Source of the DNA: Erythrobacter sanguineus
GTDB lineage: Bacteria; Pseudomonadota; Alphaproteobacteria; Sphingomonadales; Sphingomonadaceae
Direction: 5' to 3'
Assembly: GCA_945878845.1 (NCBI GenBank)
Contig: CAMCUB010000007.1
Span: 48,725-112,724 of the forward strand
DNA: 64,000 nt
Part shown: positions 56,771 to 64,000 of the stretch, one piece after another
Numbering within the stretch: the stretch's first letter is position 1
Layout: each line of letters starts with the position of its first letter
Notes under the pieces: generated by a model
The model's input: only the letters and a program-made list of their open reading frames with translations
Told to the model about the DNA's origin: nothing
The model's database searches: none
Translations under genes and position numbers: made by a program

Positions 56771-57369
56771 GCGAAGGTCCAGCGCTTGGGCGCGGCGAAA
56801 GCGGTAAGGATGGGGATGCCGAGATCCTCGAGCGGCTGGAGGCTGACGCTGCCGGCGATCCGGCCGCCGCTGGCAAGGCGGGTGACCTGGCGCAGCACCA
56901 GACCGGTGACGATCCGGCCATGATCCGCCAGCGCGGCGGCGAGCCCCTCGGGCAGCTGCTCGATCGCGCCGTCGATGACGATGAGATCATATTCGCCCGC
57001 GCCTTGCAGCGCTGCGGCTTCGGTGGCGGTCACTTCGGTGACGCTGCCTGCGAGCGGCGCGATCAGCGCGGCGAGGTAGCTTGTGCCGCCGCTCACCACC
57101 AGCACGCGCGCCTCGGAGGTGGGCGCGGCCTCGAGCAGCAGCTTGCCGTAGAACAGCGGGGCGGCGAGGTGGCCGCCCTCTCCAAGCATCACCGCGCGGT
57201 CGGTATAGGCCTGCGCGGCCTTCTTGGCGGGGAGGAAATCCTCGCGCGGGACGGCGAGCATCCGGGCGAGCACATATTCCTCGTTCACCCCGCTGGTGCG
57301 CAGCTGGCTGTCGATCATCGCGCGGCGGGCGGTTTTCGTGTCGGGAAGGGTCGTGGTCATGGTGCTCAT
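56767..57369 (-). CDS. Protein-L-isoaspartate O-methyltransferase family protein
   Basis: ARRAMIDSQLRTSGVNEEYVLARMLAVPREDFLPAKKAAQAYTDRAVMLGEGGHL; start MSTMTTT at 57369. Confidence 0.88.
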   Translation of the reverse strand: MSTMTTTLPDTKTARRAMIDSQLRTSGVNEEYVLARMLAVPREDFLPAKKAAQAYTDRAVMLGEGGHLAAPLFYGKLLLEAAPTSEARVLVVSGGTSYLAALIAPLAGSVTEVTATEAAALQGAGEYDLIVIDGAIEQLPEGLAAALADHGRIVTGLVLRQVTRLASGGRIAGSVSLQPLEDLGIPILTAFAAPKRWTFA

Positions 57370-57520
57370 CGTTTCTCGGGTTACTGTATTAGGATCGCAA
57401 TACAGCCGGTCAACCCTCTCCTTAAACGTGCTGCCGCGCGCTTCCAAGGCTTTTGCCCCCAAACACCGCCACCGCGCACTCGCGATTTTACGCCTTTGAC
57501 CAAACCGCGCGCCGGTGCGT

Positions 57521-57786
57521 GACCCTGTTTCAGCCGGGTGGAAGCATTGGCACGGAGCCGATTTTGGCTCAGCGCCAGAAGCGAGGAGGGAGCGATGCTT
57601 GCCCATCTTGACCGACGAGCGACGCAGCGCTGGGCCAAAATCGGCCCGCCCCTCGGGGGTCGCGTCAGGAAGCCCGCTGGCTTCGTCGCGGCACTTGCAG
57701 GGGCAACCAGCCCCTGCTGCGCACCACTCCTATCCAGCGGGCTTCCTGACACGATGCGAATACTTCCACCCAGCTGAAACAGGGTC
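57521..57786. repeat. 266-bp imperfect palindromic structured element, copy 1
   Basis: Terminal arms gaccctgtttcagccgggtggaag / cttccacccagctgaaacagggtc; internal arms agccgattttggctcagcgc / gcgctgggccaaaatcggcc and caggaagcccgctgg / ccagcgggcttcctg; gcaggggcaaccagcccctgc hairpin; collinear and gap-free with copy 2. Confidence 0.9.
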
Positions 57787-57833
57787 TAGGGGAAGCGCCG
57801 AACCTTATGGGGCGCAAATCGACTTAGAGAGGG

Positions 57834-59258
57834 ATGGCTTCGATGAGTGACATGACGGCAGCAAGCGGTGACGTGCGGATCGAGACCGATTCGCTGGGCG
57901 AAGTGGCGGTTCCGGCGGGCATGCACTGGGGCGCGCAGACGCAGCGCTCGATCGTCAACTTCCCGATCGGCGGCGAGACCATGCCCCCCGCGCTGGTGCG
58001 GGCGCTGGGCGTGCAGAAGCTCTCGGCCGCGCGCGCGAACATGAAGCTGGGCGTGCTCGATGCCGGAATCGGCGAGGCGATCGTGCAGGCCGCGCGTGAG
58101 GTGATCGACGGGACGCTCGCCGACCAGTTCCCGCTGGTGGTGTGGCAGACCGGCTCCGGCACCCAGTCGAACATGAACGCCAACGAGGTGATCGCGAGCC
58201 GCGCCAACGAGATTCTCACCGGCAAGAAGGGCGGCAAGACCCCGGTCCACCCCAATGACCACTGCAATATGGGCCAGTCGTCGAACGACACTTTCCCCAC
58301 CGCGATGCACATCGCCGCGGCGGTCGAGGCGATGGATCACCTGATCCCTGCGCTCAGGAAGCTCCACGGCGCGCTCGATGCCAAGGCGAAGGAATTCGCC
58401 GACATCGTCAAGATCGGCCGCACCCACTTGCAGGACGCGACCCCGATGACGCTGGGGCAGGAGTTCTCGGGCTACGCTAAGCAGATCGAATACGGCATCC
58501 TTCGGGTCGAGGCGGCGCTGCCGCGCGTGCTGGAGCTGGCGCAAGGCGGCACCGCGGTCGGCACCGGGATCAACGCCAAGGTCGGCTTCGATGTCGCCTT
58601 CGCCGCCGAAGTCGCTGCCGAGACCGGCCACGCCTTCGTCACCGCGCCCAACAAGTTCGAAGCGCTCGCCGCGCATGACGCGATGGTCGAGATTTCGGGG
58701 GCGCTCAATGTGCTCGCAGTCAGCCTGATGAAGATCGCCAACGATATCCGCCTGCTGGGCTCCGGCCCCCGCAGCGGCCTCGGCGAGCTGTCGCTCCCCG
58801 CCAACGAGCCGGGCTCCTCGATCATGCCGGGCAAGGTCAACCCGACCCAATGCGAGGCTATGACCATGGTCTGCGCGCAGGTGATGGGCAATCACATGAC
58901 GGTGACGGTCGCCGGATCGCACGGGCATCTGGAGCTCAACGTGTTCAAGCCGGTGATCATCTACAACGTGCTCCAGTCGATGAAGCTGATCGGCGATGCG
59001 AGCCACGCCTTCACCGACAATTGCGTCGTGGGGATCGAGGCGAACACCACCCGCATCACCCAGCTGCTCAACGAGAGCCTGATGCTGGTGACCGCACTCA
59101 ACCCGCACATCGGCTACGACAATGCCGCCAAGATTGCCAAGAAGGCCCACGCCGAGGGGACGACTTTGAAGGAGTCCGCGCTGGCCCTCGGCCTGCTGAC
59201 GGAAGAGCAGTTCGCGGCCTGGGTGGTGCCCTCCGACATGATCCGCCCGCGGGATTAA
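57834..59258 (+). CDS. fumC: Class II fumarate hydratase
   Basis: [68 protein letters not shown]; start may be 57834, 57843 or 57852. Confidence 0.97.
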   Translation: MASMSDMTAASGDVRIETDSLGEVAVPAGMHWGAQTQRSIVNFPIGGETMPPALVRALGVQKLSAARANMKLGVLDAGIGEAIVQAAREVIDGTLADQFPLVVWQTGSGTQSNMNANEVIASRANEILTGKKGGKTPVHPNDHCNMGQSSNDTFPTAMHIAAAVEAMDHLIPALRKLHGALDAKAKEFADIVKIGRTHLQDATPMTLGQEFSGYAKQIEYGILRVEAALPRVLELAQGGTAVGTGINAKVGFDVAFAAEVAAETGHAFVTAPNKFEALAAHDAMVEISGALNVLAVSLMKIANDIRLLGSGPRSGLGELSLPANEPGSSIMPGKVNPTQCEAMTMVCAQVMGNHMTVTVAGSHGHLELNVFKPVIIYNVLQSMKLIGDASHAFTDNCVVGIEANTTRITQLLNESLMLVTALNPHIGYDNAAKIAKKAHAEGTTLKESALALGLLTEEQFAAWVVPSDMIRPRD

Positions 59259-59377
59259 GTGACGTTGGTCGATCCTGAACATCCGTTCATCATTCGACCA
59301 ATACGCGAGTCCGCCCGACGACATGCGCCCTGCCCGGTAGCCATCGCCGGGCAGGCGCGGTATCGCTGCTCGGCATA

Positions 59378-60643
59378 ATGGCAACAAACCCGCTAAGCGA
59401 TACCGCCCCTGCCGAGCCCGCCGCCACCGTGTCGTTCCGCACGGTGCTGTTCTCGATGGTCGTCCTGTGGGCGACCTATTTCGCGCTCACCACCTTCCGC
59501 TCGAGTCTGGTGCTCGACCTCTCGTTGCAGCTGGAGCTGGGCTGGCGGCGGCTGGTGATCACCGCGCTCGGCATCGGGCTGACGATCGTGCTTTGGCTGC
59601 TGCTGCGGCTGTTCGATGCCAAGCCCCTGTGGCTCAAGATCTCCGCCGCGATCGCGCTGGCCTTTCCGATCGCGCTCGCCATCGGGCAGATCAACCAGTG
59701 GATCTTCAAGGACATGGAGCTGGCGCAAGAGCAGATCTACGCCAAGAAATACAACATCAACCTGCGCCGTGACGAGAGCGGCAACCTGCTGGTCGATGTC
59801 CCCGTGCGCCGCGTCACCCCGGCCGGGCAGCCGCCGGCGGAGGACAGCGACGTGGTCGATTCGCAGGCGGTGATGATTGCGCCGGCCGAGACCTATTCCG
59901 ATTTCTGGCGCAAGCTGCTCGATGTCGCGCTCGGGCGCTATTTCCTGCTGCTGGCCTGGGCCTCGACCTATTTCGCGCTGCTCGCCGGGGTGCAGGCGAG
60001 GAGTGCGCAGCGCCGCGAGGAGCAGTTCCGCTCCGCCGCCAAGGCCGCCGAATTGCGGTCGCTGCGTTATCAGGTGAACCCGCATTTCCTGTTCAACACG
60101 CTGAATTCGCTCTCCGCGCTGGTGATGACCAATAAGGCTGAGAGCGCGGAACGGATGATCCAGACGATCAGCCGCTTCTACCGCCACAGCCTCGCCACCG
60201 AGCCGACCGCGGATGTATCTTTGCGCGACGAGTTCGACCTCCAGAAGCTCTACCTCGATATCGAGACGGTGCGCTTTCCCACCCGGCTGGTCATGCAGTT
60301 CGACCTGCCCGCCGATCTCGAGGAATGCCGCGTGCCGGGGATGATCCTGCAGCCGCTGGTCGAGAACTCGGTGAAATACGCCGTCTCCCCCGTCTCGCGC
60401 CCGGTGACGATCACGGTGGCGGCGCGCGAGGAGTTTGACCGGCTGGTGATCACCGTCGGCGACGATGGCCCGGGCGTGCCGCAGGGCACCACCCATGGCT
60501 TCGGCATTGGGCTGGCAAATGTCCGCGACCGGCTCGAGGCGCGCTTCGGCCCCGATATCGGCTTCTCTTCCGCCCCCACGCCGGGCGGCTTTTGCACCGA
60601 AATCCGCATTCCCCTTTCGAGGCCCGCAACCCGTCATGCCTGA
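59378..60643 (+). CDS. LytS/YehU-type sensor histidine kinase
   Basis: AELRSLRYQVNPHFLFNTLNSLSALVMTNKAESAERMIQTISRFYRHSL; LQPLVENSVKYAV; N-terminal TM segments. Confidence 0.93.
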   Translation: MATNPLSDTAPAEPAATVSFRTVLFSMVVLWATYFALTTFRSSLVLDLSLQLELGWRRLVITALGIGLTIVLWLLLRLFDAKPLWLKISAAIALAFPIALAIGQINQWIFKDMELAQEQIYAKKYNINLRRDESGNLLVDVPVRRVTPAGQPPAEDSDVVDSQAVMIAPAETYSDFWRKLLDVALGRYFLLLAWASTYFALLAGVQARSAQRREEQFRSAAKAAELRSLRYQVNPHFLFNTLNSLSALVMTNKAESAERMIQTISRFYRHSLATEPTADVSLRDEFDLQKLYLDIETVRFPTRLVMQFDLPADLEECRVPGMILQPLVENSVKYAVSPVSRPVTITVAAREEFDRLVITVGDDGPGVPQGTTHGFGIGLANVRDRLEARFGPDIGFSSAPTPGGFCTEIRIPLSRPATRHA

Positions 60644-61391
60644 GACCGAAACCGAAAACACCGCCCTCAGAACCCTGATCGTCGACGACGAGCCGCTCGC
60701 GGTCGAACGTGTGCAGGTGATCTGCGCCGAGATCCCCGCCGTGCGCGTGGTCGGCACCGCCAGCGACGGCGCTGCCGCGCTGCGCCTTGCCGAGAAGCTC
60801 GAACCGGATCTGGTGCTGCTCGACATGACCATGCCCGAATTGGACGGGTTAGGCGTGGCGCGCCACTTCGCCGCGCAGCCGCAGGCGCCGGTGGTGATTT
60901 TCGTGACGGCGCATGACCATTTCGCGGTCGAGGCCTTCGATCTTGAAGCGGTCGACTATGTGTTGAAGCCCGTCTCGGCCGACCGGCTGGAGCGCGCGAT
61001 CGAGCGTGCCGTCGCCCGCCGCGGCCAGCGCCGCCAAAAGGCGGGGCGCCATCTCGACGAGCTGTGGGTGCCGCATCGCTCCGAGCTGCTGCGGATCGCG
61101 GTGAGCGAGGTCCACCAGATCGACGCCGAACGCGATTATGTGCGCCTCCATGTCGGGAGCGCCGACAATGCGCGCTCCTACCTGCTGCTGCAGACGATCG
61201 CGGGGCTGGAAGAGCGGCTCGACCCCGAACAGTTCATCCGCATCCACCGCTCGACGATCCTGCGCCGCGATCACATTCGCGGCCTCAGGCATGATGGCTT
61301 GGGCGTGTGGTCGGCGGAGCTGGTCAACGGCGAGGCGCTGCGGATCGGCCGGACCTATCTGGCGCGCGTCAAGGCGATGGCCGGGCGCTGA
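60636..61391 (+). CDS. LytTR-family response regulator
   Basis: LRTLIVDDEPLAVERVQVICAEIPAVRVVGTASDGAAAL; LytTR domain IDAERDYVRLHVGSADNARSYLLLQTIAGLEERLDPEQFIRIHRSTILRRDHI. Confidence 0.94.
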   Translation: MPETETENTALRTLIVDDEPLAVERVQVICAEIPAVRVVGTASDGAAALRLAEKLEPDLVLLDMTMPELDGLGVARHFAAQPQAPVVIFVTAHDHFAVEAFDLEAVDYVLKPVSADRLERAIERAVARRGQRRQKAGRHLDELWVPHRSELLRIAVSEVHQIDAERDYVRLHVGSADNARSYLLLQTIAGLEERLDPEQFIRIHRSTILRRDHIRGLRHDGLGVWSAELVNGEALRIGRTYLARVKAMAGR

Positions 61392-61403
61392 TTAGCGCCA
61401 ATC

Positions 61404-61491
61404 GCTGACCTTCCGCCTCGCCTCCCCACCCGGCCACCTGACATAGTGGTACTATTGGTGGCCGGGTGGGGAGGCGGGGCGGGAGGTCAGC
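61404..61491. repeat. Long near-perfect hairpin (35-bp arms)
   Basis: gctgaccttccgcctcgcctccccacccggccacc - tgacatagtggtactatt - ggtggccgggtggggaggcggggcgggaggtcagc; two G-U type mismatches in the arms; loop itself contains atagt/actat. Confidence 0.88.
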
Positions 61492-61521
61492 GCCACCGAA
61501 GGTGGCACGCAAACAAGAACC

Positions 61522-61571
61522 CAAACAAAAAACGGCCCGAACCCCAGGGACTGTGAGGGTTCGGGCCGTAT
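61522..61571 (-). terminator. Rho-independent terminator for the UrcA-family gene
   Basis: Minus strand: tacggcccgaaccctcacagtccctggggttcgggccgttttttgtttgg. Confidence 0.85.
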
Positions 61572-61613
61572 GCCTCACGCGCGCCGGGGTGCGCGGGGCA
61601 AACTCGCCGGCGA

Positions 61614-61952
61614 TCAACCGCCGCGCTGGGTGTCGGTCTTGAGGGCCGCGACCTGGCTCTTGGCTTCGGCGCGGGCGTGGGTTTTGCAGTCCTGCGCGCT
61701 CTGATCCATGATCCGCGTGCCGGTCTTGGCGCTGACCGAGCGGCACACCTGACGGATCGCGCTTTCGACGCGGGCATCGAGCGTGCGCTGGCCGGCAGCG
61801 GTGCCGAGGTCGAGATCGGCGATGCGGACCTCAGCGGTGCGGCGCGGGGCGTTGTCCTCGAACGGGTTGCCGGCGAAGGCCGGGGCGACGAGCGAGGCCG
61901 AAAGGCCGGCTGCGGCAAGGGAATGGGTGAACATTTTCGCAAGGGTATTCAT
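61614..61952 (-). CDS. UrcA family protein
   Basis: MNTLAKMFTHSLAAAGLSASLVAPAFAGNPFEDNAPRRTAEVRIADLDLGTAAGQRTLDARVESAIRQVC; UrcA DLDL...G...L..R...A...C pattern. Confidence 0.87.
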   Translation of the reverse strand: MNTLAKMFTHSLAAAGLSASLVAPAFAGNPFEDNAPRRTAEVRIADLDLGTAAGQRTLDARVESAIRQVCRSVSAKTGTRIMDQSAQDCKTHARAEAKSQVAALKTDTQRGG

Positions 61953-62176
61953 AGGGGTATCCTCCATCTCTCGCAGGGCCTGAGATCGGGCGGGGGTCCG
62001 ATCGGGGGGGGCAGGCTTCCTGCTGAACCCTTGATACGCCCCGCCCCGGCGAGTCGCACGGGCCGGTCGATCAACCCCGGTCAGCCGCTCGACCGGCGCG
62101 GCAGCGACATGACCAATGGCATCGCCGGAGCGACAAATGGCGGTTTCCAATCGACGGGCGCAGCGCCATATTCCGT

Positions 62177-62442
62177 GAGCCTGCCCTGCCGGGGTGAAGG
62201 CATTTACACGGAGCCGGTTTTGGCCCGGCGCGAGGAAAGAGGAGGGAGCAATGCTGAAGCATCGTGACCGACGATTGATGTGGCGGTGGGCCAAAAACGG
62301 CCCGCCCCTTCGGGGTCGCATCAGGAAGTCCGCTGGCTGCGTCGCGGCACTGGCAGGGGCAACCAGCCCCTGCTGCGCACCACTCCTGTCCAGCGGACTT
62401 CCTGATGCGATGAAAACGCCTTCACCCCGGCAGGGCAGGCTC
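62177..62442. repeat. 266-bp imperfect palindromic structured element, copy 2
   Basis: Perfect 25-bp terminal arms gagcctgccctgccggggtgaaggc / gccttcaccccggcagggcaggctc; caggaagtccgctgg / ccagcggacttcctg; gcaggggcaaccagcccctgc hairpin shared with copy 1. Confidence 0.9.
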
Positions 62443-62447
62443 TGACC

Positions 62448-62720
62448 ATGTCGTCTGCGACCGCGATCATCTTCCTCATGGGCATCGCCAACTTCGCGAT
62501 CTTCGGCGCGGTATTCGCGCGCGGGCACCCGCTGTTCGCGCGCCTGCCGGCGGCAAGCCAGACCTTCGGCCGCCGCGCCGCGATGCTGAGCGAGTTCGCG
62601 GTGCTGTTCTTCGCGCTGCTGCTGTCGGTGAAAGGCTGGCCGGGCTTCGCCTGGGCCTATGCGGTCTACTCGGCGGTCAATGCCGGCGCGGCATGGCTTA
62701 TTTTGAGCGGTCGGATATAG
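62448..62720 (+). CDS. Hypothetical small membrane protein
   Basis: 90 aa; MSSATAIIFLMGIANFAIFGAVFARGHPLFARLP...FAVLFFALLLSV...YAVYSAVNAGAAWLIL. Confidence 0.7.
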   Translation: MSSATAIIFLMGIANFAIFGAVFARGHPLFARLPAASQTFGRRAAMLSEFAVLFFALLLSVKGWPGFAWAYAVYSAVNAGAAWLILSGRI

Positions 62721-62728
62721 AGCCGCGC

Positions 62729-63499
62729 ATGCCGACCCGCCTGTTCCATATCAGCGATGTCCATTTCGGCGTCGAGGACCGCGCCGCGCTCATCGCAGTG
62801 GCCGAGGCGGTCGCGCGCGAAAAGCCCGATGCGGTGGTGTGCACCGGCGATCTCACCCAGCGCGCCAAGCATTCGGAATATGCCGCGGCGCAGGAGTGGT
62901 TCGCGAGCCTCGGCGTGCCGGTGGTGCTCGAGCCGGGCAATCACGACATGCCCTATTACAACCCGTGGGAGCGCTTCACCGATCCCTTCCGCCGCTACAA
63001 TCGGCTGCGGGCGGCGGTGGCGGACGGGTTTGCGAGCGCCGAGGTGGTGCTGGTGCCGCTGCGCACGACGGTGCGCGCGCAGACCCGCTTTCCGTGGAGC
63101 GACGGCGTGGTCAAGCCCGCCGCGCTGCGCGAGACGCTGGGTGCGGTCGGCGCGCTCAAGGCGGCCGGAGACCCGCGCACGGTGATCGTCATCGCCCACC
63201 ACCCGCTGCTGGGTGACGCGGGTAAGCCGCACAACCCCACCATCGGCGGCGATGCCGCCTTTGCGCGGCTCGCCGCGGCGGGCGTGGATGCGGTGATCTC
63301 GGGTCATGTCCACGTGCCCTTCGACCAGCGCCGCGAGAAGGGCGGGCACGCGATGCGGATGATCGGCACCGGCACGCTCTCGACCCGGCTGCGGCACGAG
63401 ACCCCGGCCTGCTGGCGGGTGATCGAATGCGAGGCGGGCGGGGTGATCGACACGCATCTGAGGCTGATCGGCGCAGGGGTCGAGCCCGCGGTCAGGTAA
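62729..63499 (+). CDS. Metallophosphoesterase (3',5'-cAMP phosphodiesterase CpdA-like)
   Basis: MPTRLFHISDVHFGVEDRAAL; VVCTGDLTQRAKHSEYAAA; VVLEPGNHDMPYYN; ISGHVHVPF. Confidence 0.9.
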   Translation: MPTRLFHISDVHFGVEDRAALIAVAEAVAREKPDAVVCTGDLTQRAKHSEYAAAQEWFASLGVPVVLEPGNHDMPYYNPWERFTDPFRRYNRLRAAVADGFASAEVVLVPLRTTVRAQTRFPWSDGVVKPAALRETLGAVGALKAAGDPRTVIVIAHHPLLGDAGKPHNPTIGGDAAFARLAAAGVDAVISGHVHVPFDQRREKGGHAMRMIGTGTLSTRLRHETPACWRVIECEAGGVIDTHLRLIGAGVEPAVR

Positions 63500-63666
63500 A
63501 CATACGGGGATCGGCCTTAACCTTTCCTCTATCGCCCGCGTTAGGACTTTGTTGGTGATATGGCCCGGCAGGCACGCGGGGACGGCATGCACCCGATTGC
63601 CGTTCACGCGTGCCTGCACCGCACAATCAGCGCCGCCAAACCGGGGCGCGGTTCACGGGAAAGGCG

Positions 63667-63861
63667 ATGGGCATGATCAAATCGGTGATCTTCGGCGCAA
63701 TCGTTTCGGCGGTGATTGCGGTCGTGATCGGATCGCAGGGCACCAGCGCGGGGCCTCTGGCGATCCACATGGTGTCGCTGGGCGACGTGCGGATGTTCTG
63801 GTCGTGGCCGCTGTTCCTGTCGGGCACTGGACTGTTCTTCGCGCTGTCGCTGCTGGTCTGA
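63667..63861 (+). CDS. Hypothetical small membrane protein
   Basis: MGMIKSVIFGAIVSAVIAVVIGSQGTSAGPLAIHMVSLGDVRMFWSWPLFLSGTGLFFALSLLV. Confidence 0.6.
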   Translation: MGMIKSVIFGAIVSAVIAVVIGSQGTSAGPLAIHMVSLGDVRMFWSWPLFLSGTGLFFALSLLV

Positions 63862-64000
63862 GCCCGTAGATTTCCTCCAGGTTTGAGTAGAGTCCGGCCC
63901 ATGAAGGAGTCGGATGGATATGAAGCGGAGCAGGTTCAGCGAGGAGCAGATCATCGCGGTGTTGAAGGAGCAGGAGGCCGGCATGGCGACGGCGGATGTG
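63862..64000 (+). mobile_element. Left end of an IS3-family insertion sequence, cut by window edge (left boundary approximate)
   Basis: OrfA from ~63914/63920 reads MKRSRFSEEQIIAVLKEQEAGMATADV, typical of IS3-family OrfA (HTH). Confidence 0.85.
63914..64000 (+). CDS. IS3-family transposase OrfA, partial
   Basis: MDMKRSRFSEEQIIAVLKEQEAGMATADV...; continues past window. Confidence 0.85.
   Translation, partial: MDMKRSRFSEEQIIAVLKEQEAGMATADV

Noticed and set aside
57370-57606. N-terminal extension of the isoaspartate methyltransferase ORF into the 266-bp element
   Set aside because: Conserved family sequence starts at MSTMTTT/ARRAMIDSQLRTSG (57369); the extension is repeat-derived.
1-64000. 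tRNA, rRNA, tmRNA, CRISPR, prophage, secondary metabolite or anti-phage defence clusters
   Set aside because: Scanned by eye; no cloverleaf sequence, rRNA signature, direct-repeat array or hallmark proteins noticed. A tRNAscan/Infernal/DefenseFinder run would be decisive.

Overview
The window is a 64 kb, GC-rich, gene-dense alphaproteobacterial chromosome segment. Its style suggests Sphingomonadales/Erythrobacteraceae; this is inferred from gene content and not tested. It looks like the origin-proximal region of the chromosome. The gene order parB-parA-rsmG-mnmG-mnmE ... rho-hemJ-hemE on the minus strand, then a ~0.3 kb gap, then ppsR-maf-aroE-coaE-dnaQ on the plus strand matches the layout around Caulobacter-type oriC. 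The gap at about 43,004-43,318 is therefore the predicted oriC. Five perfect 16-bp parS palindromes (TGTTTCACGTGAAACA) and at least three near matches lie within about 5 kb of parAB. Several sit inside rsmG, mnmG, mnmE and a dienelactone hydrolase gene and are translated in all three reading frames. Other notable items: two 266-bp imperfect-palindrome elements (57,521-57,786 and 62,177-62,442) whose stems covary between copies, making them a candidate undescribed structured repeat or ncRNA; two adjacent BLUF photoreceptor genes beside rho; a DUF2497/PopZ-like gene about 11.5 kb from the predicted oriC; three overlapping GNAT acetyltransferase genes; several smaller intergenic palindromes; and the start of an IS3-type element at the right edge. 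No CRISPR array, rRNA, tRNA, prophage or recognisable defence island was seen. Most very long ORFs antisense to housekeeping genes are GC-bias artefacts. All assignments come from reading the translations; no database search was run.
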